This document shows, piece after piece, positions 59,287-64,000 of a DNA stretch of 64,000 bases; the stretch's first letter is position 1; each line of letters opens with the position of its first letter. The stretch comes from Halichondria panicea (Eukaryota; Porifera; Demospongiae; Suberitida; Halichondriidae), in NCBI RefSeq assembly GCF_963675165.1, contig NC_087377.1:2588824-2652823 (forward strand). Reading direction: 5' to 3'. The position numbers were made by a program, and so were the translations under genes. Under the pieces are notes generated by a model. That model was given only the letters and a program-made list of their open reading frames with translations. It did not search any database and was not told the DNA's origin.

Positions 59287-60818
59287 CAGAGATACAAAAG
59301 AAAGGGGATTGGAAACGACCGCCCACGCCCTATGTAAAAGGACTGACATCCGGTGAAGCCAGAGATACAAAAGAAAGGGGATTGGAAACGACCGCCCACG
59401 CCCTATGTAAAAGGACTGACATCCGGTGAAGCACTCCGTGTAATTATTGCGCTCGCAAATAATTACATGGAAAAGTTTTATATCCCTGGTTTCTAGCTCT
59501 CCTATCCACTAGAGATCACTCAGGGCCTGGGAGATACTTGAGAGAAGTAAGCTTATACCACTGACAAGCTCTAAGTCCGTTGTCTTTACTCTGTTTCCAA
59601 TTTTTTTGAGTTTAGCTTGAATTACTCTATGTCAACTTTTCTCTGTCCCTCCTGTGAAGTCAAAACAGCAAAGGACATTGCTTGACTTGGTTATTATGTA
59701 TCTAAGTGCTACATAGAATGGCTTCATGCTATAGATAAGCTGTACTGTTCATAAACGTTTGCAGTATAGTCCTTCAAACTGCTTTAGTATACTTTTAGAC
59801 ACGCCACGGGCCTGTCCCTCCTACGACTTCATAGTAAAGGCTATTTCTTCTTGCATAGCATTTATTTGTCTAGTAATAGTGGCTGCATGGCTTAGTCGAC
59901 TTTTTAGAGCTAAATTCTCTTTACTTTTTAGAAAAATTAACATTAAAAATGATCAATTTCACTGTTTCTATGTACAGCACATTGTAGAGCAGTCAAGACT
60001 GGTAATGAGCATGCTGACTATAAATATAATCCTTTGTAGTTTTAGCCACGCCCTATAACGCGGAATGCTTCACACAAAAATTTCGAAAAAATTTCGTTTC
60101 CAATCCCCTTTCTTTTGTATCTCTGGTGAAGCACTCCGTGTAATTATTGCGCTCGCAAATAATTACATGGAGGACTGCGCTATCCCTGGTTTCTAGCTCT
60201 CCTATCCACTAGAGATCACTCAGGGCCTGGGAGATACTTGAGAGAAGTAAGCTTATACCACTGACAAGCTCTAAGTCCGTTGTCTTTACTCTGTTTCCAA
60301 TTTTTTTGAGTTTAGCTTGAATTACTCTATGTCAACTTTTCTCTGTCCCTCCTGTGAAGTCAAAACAGCAAAGGACATTGCTTGACTTGGTTATTATGTA
60401 TCTAAGTGCTACATAGAATGGCTTTATGCTATAAACAAGCTGTACTGTTCATAAACGTTTGCAGTATAGTCCTTCAAACTGCTTTAGTATACTTTTAGAC
60501 ACACCACGGGCCTGTCCCTCCTACGACTTCATAGTAAAGGCTATTTCTTCTTGCATAGCATTTATTTGTCTAGTAATAGTGGCTGCATGGCTTAGTCGAC
60601 TTTTTAGAGCTAAATTCTCTTTACTTTTTAGAAAAATCAACATTAAAAATGATCAATTTCACTGTTTCTACACATAGTAGAGCAGTCAAGACAGGTAATG
60701 AGCATGCTGACTATAAATATAATCCTTTGTAGTTTTAGCCACGCCCTATAACGCGGAATGCTTCACGCAAAAATTTCGAAAAAATTTCGTTTCCAATCCC
60801 CTTTCTTTTGTATCTCTG
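59287..60818. mobile_element. hAT-like tandem dimer element, copy 2
   Basis: Same as 27057-28588 with one C to T change near 59937. Confidence 0.85.
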
Positions 60819-61113
60819 ATATAATATACATCAGCTGCTCCAATGTTGGAGTAAGTCTGTCAGCTATTTCCTCTCACCCAATAATTTTCACTTAATTTCT
60901 TTTGTGCATAGCTGTAAAGTTCACATAATAATAATAAAAAATAATAAATTACAAAGAGTTTTACTAACAAATTTACTATTGAATCCACCCACGCCCAAAC
61001 AGTGGTTACCAGGCCCTCTAGTGAGAGGGGCTGGGACTGAGGCTAAGCTAGATCTAGCTACAGTTGGTGGCTAGCTAGCTAGCTAGACGTAATAGCAAGG
61101 TTTGTAGATCCAG

Positions 61114-61575
61114 TAACTGATGCAAAGGAGAAGGAGATAAGATCTAAAGCTATCTGGACTGACTGGGCATGTTCTCGACTTATTTCTCCTGCTGACCAAC
61201 AGTCCCGATCCCACTACTGGATATGCCTCCAGCTGATCTGGCTTACTGGCCGGATGGGAAACTTTGTGCGCAAACTATATGGCAATGAGTATCTGGTTTG
61301 CTCTTTTGGAAAGCTATGATATTCGAAGCACCTTTGATAAACGATTATATGGATCTGGCTTAGGTACAGGTGTACATACATCTTCGAAACAAGCTGAGCC
61401 TATTTCTCCAGACGAAAAAGCGATGCTATGGTCAAGTCAGCAATTTGGTACACATGAAACAAGTCGAAACAATAACATTCAACTTTCTAATACTTTTCAG
61501 CTTTGCTTGTGTACATATTCAATCTGCTTGTATTATTATTATAATTATGATGACATTCAGATTCAATCTGCTTAA
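61114..61575 (+). pseudogene. DUF3504 / Crypton-like relic, copy 2
   Basis: Same as 28884-29345. Confidence 0.5.
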
Positions 61576-61779
61576 AGCACACTTAATTAAGTGTGGATTA
61601 AGTTATGTAATCCATGGTCACCTGACTACTTTCAGATAAGCTGATTGGCTGGAGATCATTAGCCTCGAATCCAGGCCGATTAAAATACGGCCTGGTACCT
61701 ATTGCATGTGTAATTAATTATAGGCGTGGCCGTCCACGCCCATGTACTATCTGAAGCTTTTATAGCCTAGCTAGCTAGC

Positions 61780-62195
61780 TAGCTGTGGCCTTCTCTATGG
61801 TGTTGTGTTGAGAAGGCTTGCACACGAAGCCAAAAGAGGCTCTCATCTACCTCTATGATGGTTGGATGGTCGTGATGTTTTGAACTGGGTTTCTGACAGA
61901 CTATGGCAAGTCTTTGACTTTGTGCTTCCAACTGCAACCATAGGACCATTGTAGAGGTAGATGTGAGCCTCTTCTGGTTTCATAATAGTGTGCAAACCTT
62001 CTCGACAACACAATAGAGAATATAAGCCACAGCTTCACAGGAGAGAGAGTTTAAAGTGTTTCTGACAGACTATGGCAAGTCTTTGACTTTGTGCTTCCAA
62101 CTGCCACCATAGGACCATCGTAGAGAGCCTCTTCTGGCTTTAGACAAGTGTGTAAGCCTTCTTGACAACACAATAGAGGGCATAAAGCCACAGGA
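61780..62195. repeat. Complex foldback with tandem half-repeat, copy 2
   Basis: Same as 29550-29965. Confidence 0.85.
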
Positions 62196-62961
62196 GACAA
62201 GTATTTGTTAAAAATAATACGGAAAGAACTAGTAAACAAACTAGTTTACGGTATAATTTTACAAAGGTTTACTAACGTGAACGAATTCCCCAGATTCTGG
62301 GGAACTCAGTTTGCGCATGTGCACATCACCCATGCAATAGAGACCAGGCCGTATTTTAATCGGCCTGGTCTCGAGACTAGGAGATCATGTGACAGCACTA
62401 AGTTATGGTTAAAAGCAGAGGAGGTACGACACGCGGTTAAGCTCACGTGGCTGCTATTTCTTGATTGAAGGCAAGAAAGACAAAGAAGTCGTTAAAAATG
62501 CATTCCAATGACGACATTCAACTGGTGGCAAGTAAGCGCCATAAAGAGACAAGTTTAGAGCATAAAACTCAGTGAATTTGTTGCTGGCTAGTAGCTAGAG
62601 TTTTACAAGTAGAGATTAGATTTGTTGTAAGAACCAAGGCTCAGATGTTTGCAGTGATCCTATCCTGAATGCAGGCACAGAATACTTATTGAATACTCTA
62701 AAACAGAATTACACTAAAAACAATAATATCTCAAAATCTAAGTGGTGGTTGAAACTGGTTGAAAAGCTATTTCACATCAGTATAAGCCCAGCAATCAACA
62801 ATCCTGATCTTAGAAACGTCAAGTGTATTTTTTGAAAGATACACGCCAAACCAAATCCACTATCAAAGTACACAGTCTTGAATGATATTATTCATGCACA
62901 AGTTAATGAGATTCATAATCCTTTTAGCTGGTCATGTGACCGTGTCGTACGTACCTCCTCT

Positions 62962-63030
62962 GGGTTAATTAAAAGATTAACATTTGCCAACTGCCAACTA
63001 CCAACTGGAGTAGCACTCAGGGCCACCGTA
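62962..63030. repeat. Solo heptamer-element terminus, copy 2
   Basis: Same as 30728-30796, with a four-base insertion (AATT or TTAA) directly upstream near 62966. Confidence 0.85.
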
Positions 63031-63077
63031 CGAGGCTGATCTGCAGCTCAGCTAGCGCTATCGGGAGTACATGCACC

Positions 63078-64000
63078 ATGGACCCAAGTCAACAAGACTC
63101 TGAGCTACAGTAAGTATAACGGTGTCATTACACTATAAAAGTTGCAGATTTATTTGTAACCTTCTGGCAGAAGTTCTGCGCTGCACGTACGTATATTCTT
63201 CAAGTAAGTAGGTCTATGTGACTGAGTGACACCCTACCTATATCTACTACCGGTATTTTTGGACATATTTGTGTACAGTGCTCAAAAGAAGCTAGCCAAG
63301 GACTTATCTGAGGCTGTAGTCAACTATGATGTCATTAAAGTGAGATCTTTGTTGGGAAAGGGGGCGGATCCTAACCACCAGCTCTACTGGAGTGACGAGT
63401 GGGCGGAGCTGCCTCCATTACACTTTGCTTGTCAGAAGGGCAACCTTGAGATTGTGAAGATACTTGCTACCCATGGAGCTCATATTGATAAAGGTGATGG
63501 GAAGCTGAACAGAGTTCCACTGCACTATGCATCCAGGAGGGTTGAGGTGGTGAAATACCTGATCCAAGAGCTCAAATGTAGCACTGGTAAGTAATCAATT
63601 TTGTGTCTTCAGTTGGCAAATAATTGTTTCCTTGAGCTCAATCAGTTACATAATTAGTCTGTTCCCAACTTCCTATGCATGCACAACAGATTTGAGGGAT
63701 AAACGCAGCAGGACTCTTCTTCACTTGGCTTGTATCGAGGGAAGTAGAGACGTGATACAGTATCTGGTGGAGGAGCTGAAGATGGATGTTGGTGAGTTTA
63801 ATTAACTGTTACTATAATTATAGTCTTGGTTGAATGTTCTAATGCACGTATATACCCTGATCTCCTATATACACTGTAATTTATAACAGTATGTCATTGC
63901 TGTCCAGTTGATTAGACAACTGGCATATTAATGAGATTACCACTATCGATATTTTGCGGGTGAAAAATGAATCTAACTATTGCGTTCTGGCAAGGATCAT
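63078..64000 (+). CDS. Ankyrin-repeat / zinc-ribbon protein, short paralog, 5' exons only
   Basis: The exons are 63078-63109, 63279-63586 and 63690-63791, matching the first three exons of 30844-33270; the rest lies beyond the window. The one coding difference I see (AGA to AGG near 63713) is silent. Downstream, three bases are missing near 63899 relative to copy 1. Its presence implies that the repeated region continues to the right. Confidence 0.8.

Larger units (their letters stand above)
32227..64000. repeat. 32.2-kb direct duplication, copy 2
   Basis: This is the second copy of 1-31769. The number 32227 only reflects where the window begins; it is not a demonstrated breakpoint. Confidence 0.97.

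Noticed and set aside
1-64000. A bacterial-style defence or biosynthetic operon
   Set aside because: Genes are intron-split, spaced by kilobases and on both strands, with no ribosome-binding sites or polycistronic spacing. The window is eukaryotic.

Overview
The window is eukaryotic and metazoan in character. It is AT-rich, and its genes are split by short GT-AG introns whose phases match across every junction I tested. It carries animal domain types (ankyrin repeats, a death-fold domain, a secreted glycosidase) and many small inverted-repeat transposons, LINE tails and CA microsatellites. Expanded ankyrin and death-domain genes, together with LINE tails ending in a CPCS-x-C motif, make a marine invertebrate likely and a demosponge my best guess. 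The organism cannot be proven from this sequence.

The dominant structure is a near-perfect direct duplication with a period of about 32.23 kb. Bases 1-31769 recur as 32227-64000. The first ~15.3 kb of each copy looks identical. The remainder carries about a dozen single-base or small indel differences, denser near the right end. Every gene therefore appears twice, except the ankyrin gene cut by the window edges, which is complete only across the join (30844-33270).

Each 32-kb unit contains an older internal duplication: block A 1660-9528 and block B 10280-19518. Each block carries (i) remnants of an unrecognised minus-strand gene, (ii) a plus-strand death-domain exon, (iii) a plus-strand multi-exon gene encoding about six ankyrin repeats, a basic nuclear-localisation-like stretch, a six-cysteine zinc ribbon and a long Ser/Thr/Pro-rich tail, and (iv) a convergent minus-strand secreted glycosidase gene. 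The glycosidase is complete in block B (17020-22118, 735 aa, 8 exons). In block A it is a 3' fragment broken by a ~0.5 kb deletion. A third, shorter ankyrin and zinc-ribbon paralog lies at 30844-33270.

The 22-31 kb part of each unit has no convincing host gene. It is a nest of mobile elements: a GC-rich 46-bp minisatellite, a foldback element, a heptamer-array foldback element with two further elements nested inside it, a LINE tail, a hAT-like terminal-repeat element arranged as a dimer, a relic resembling DUF3504 (Crypton-type recombinase) proteins, and a complex foldback repeat. The ankyrin/death-domain proteins look like intracellular, possibly nuclear, signalling proteins and the glycosidase like a secreted enzyme. 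No functional link between them is shown beyond co-duplication.
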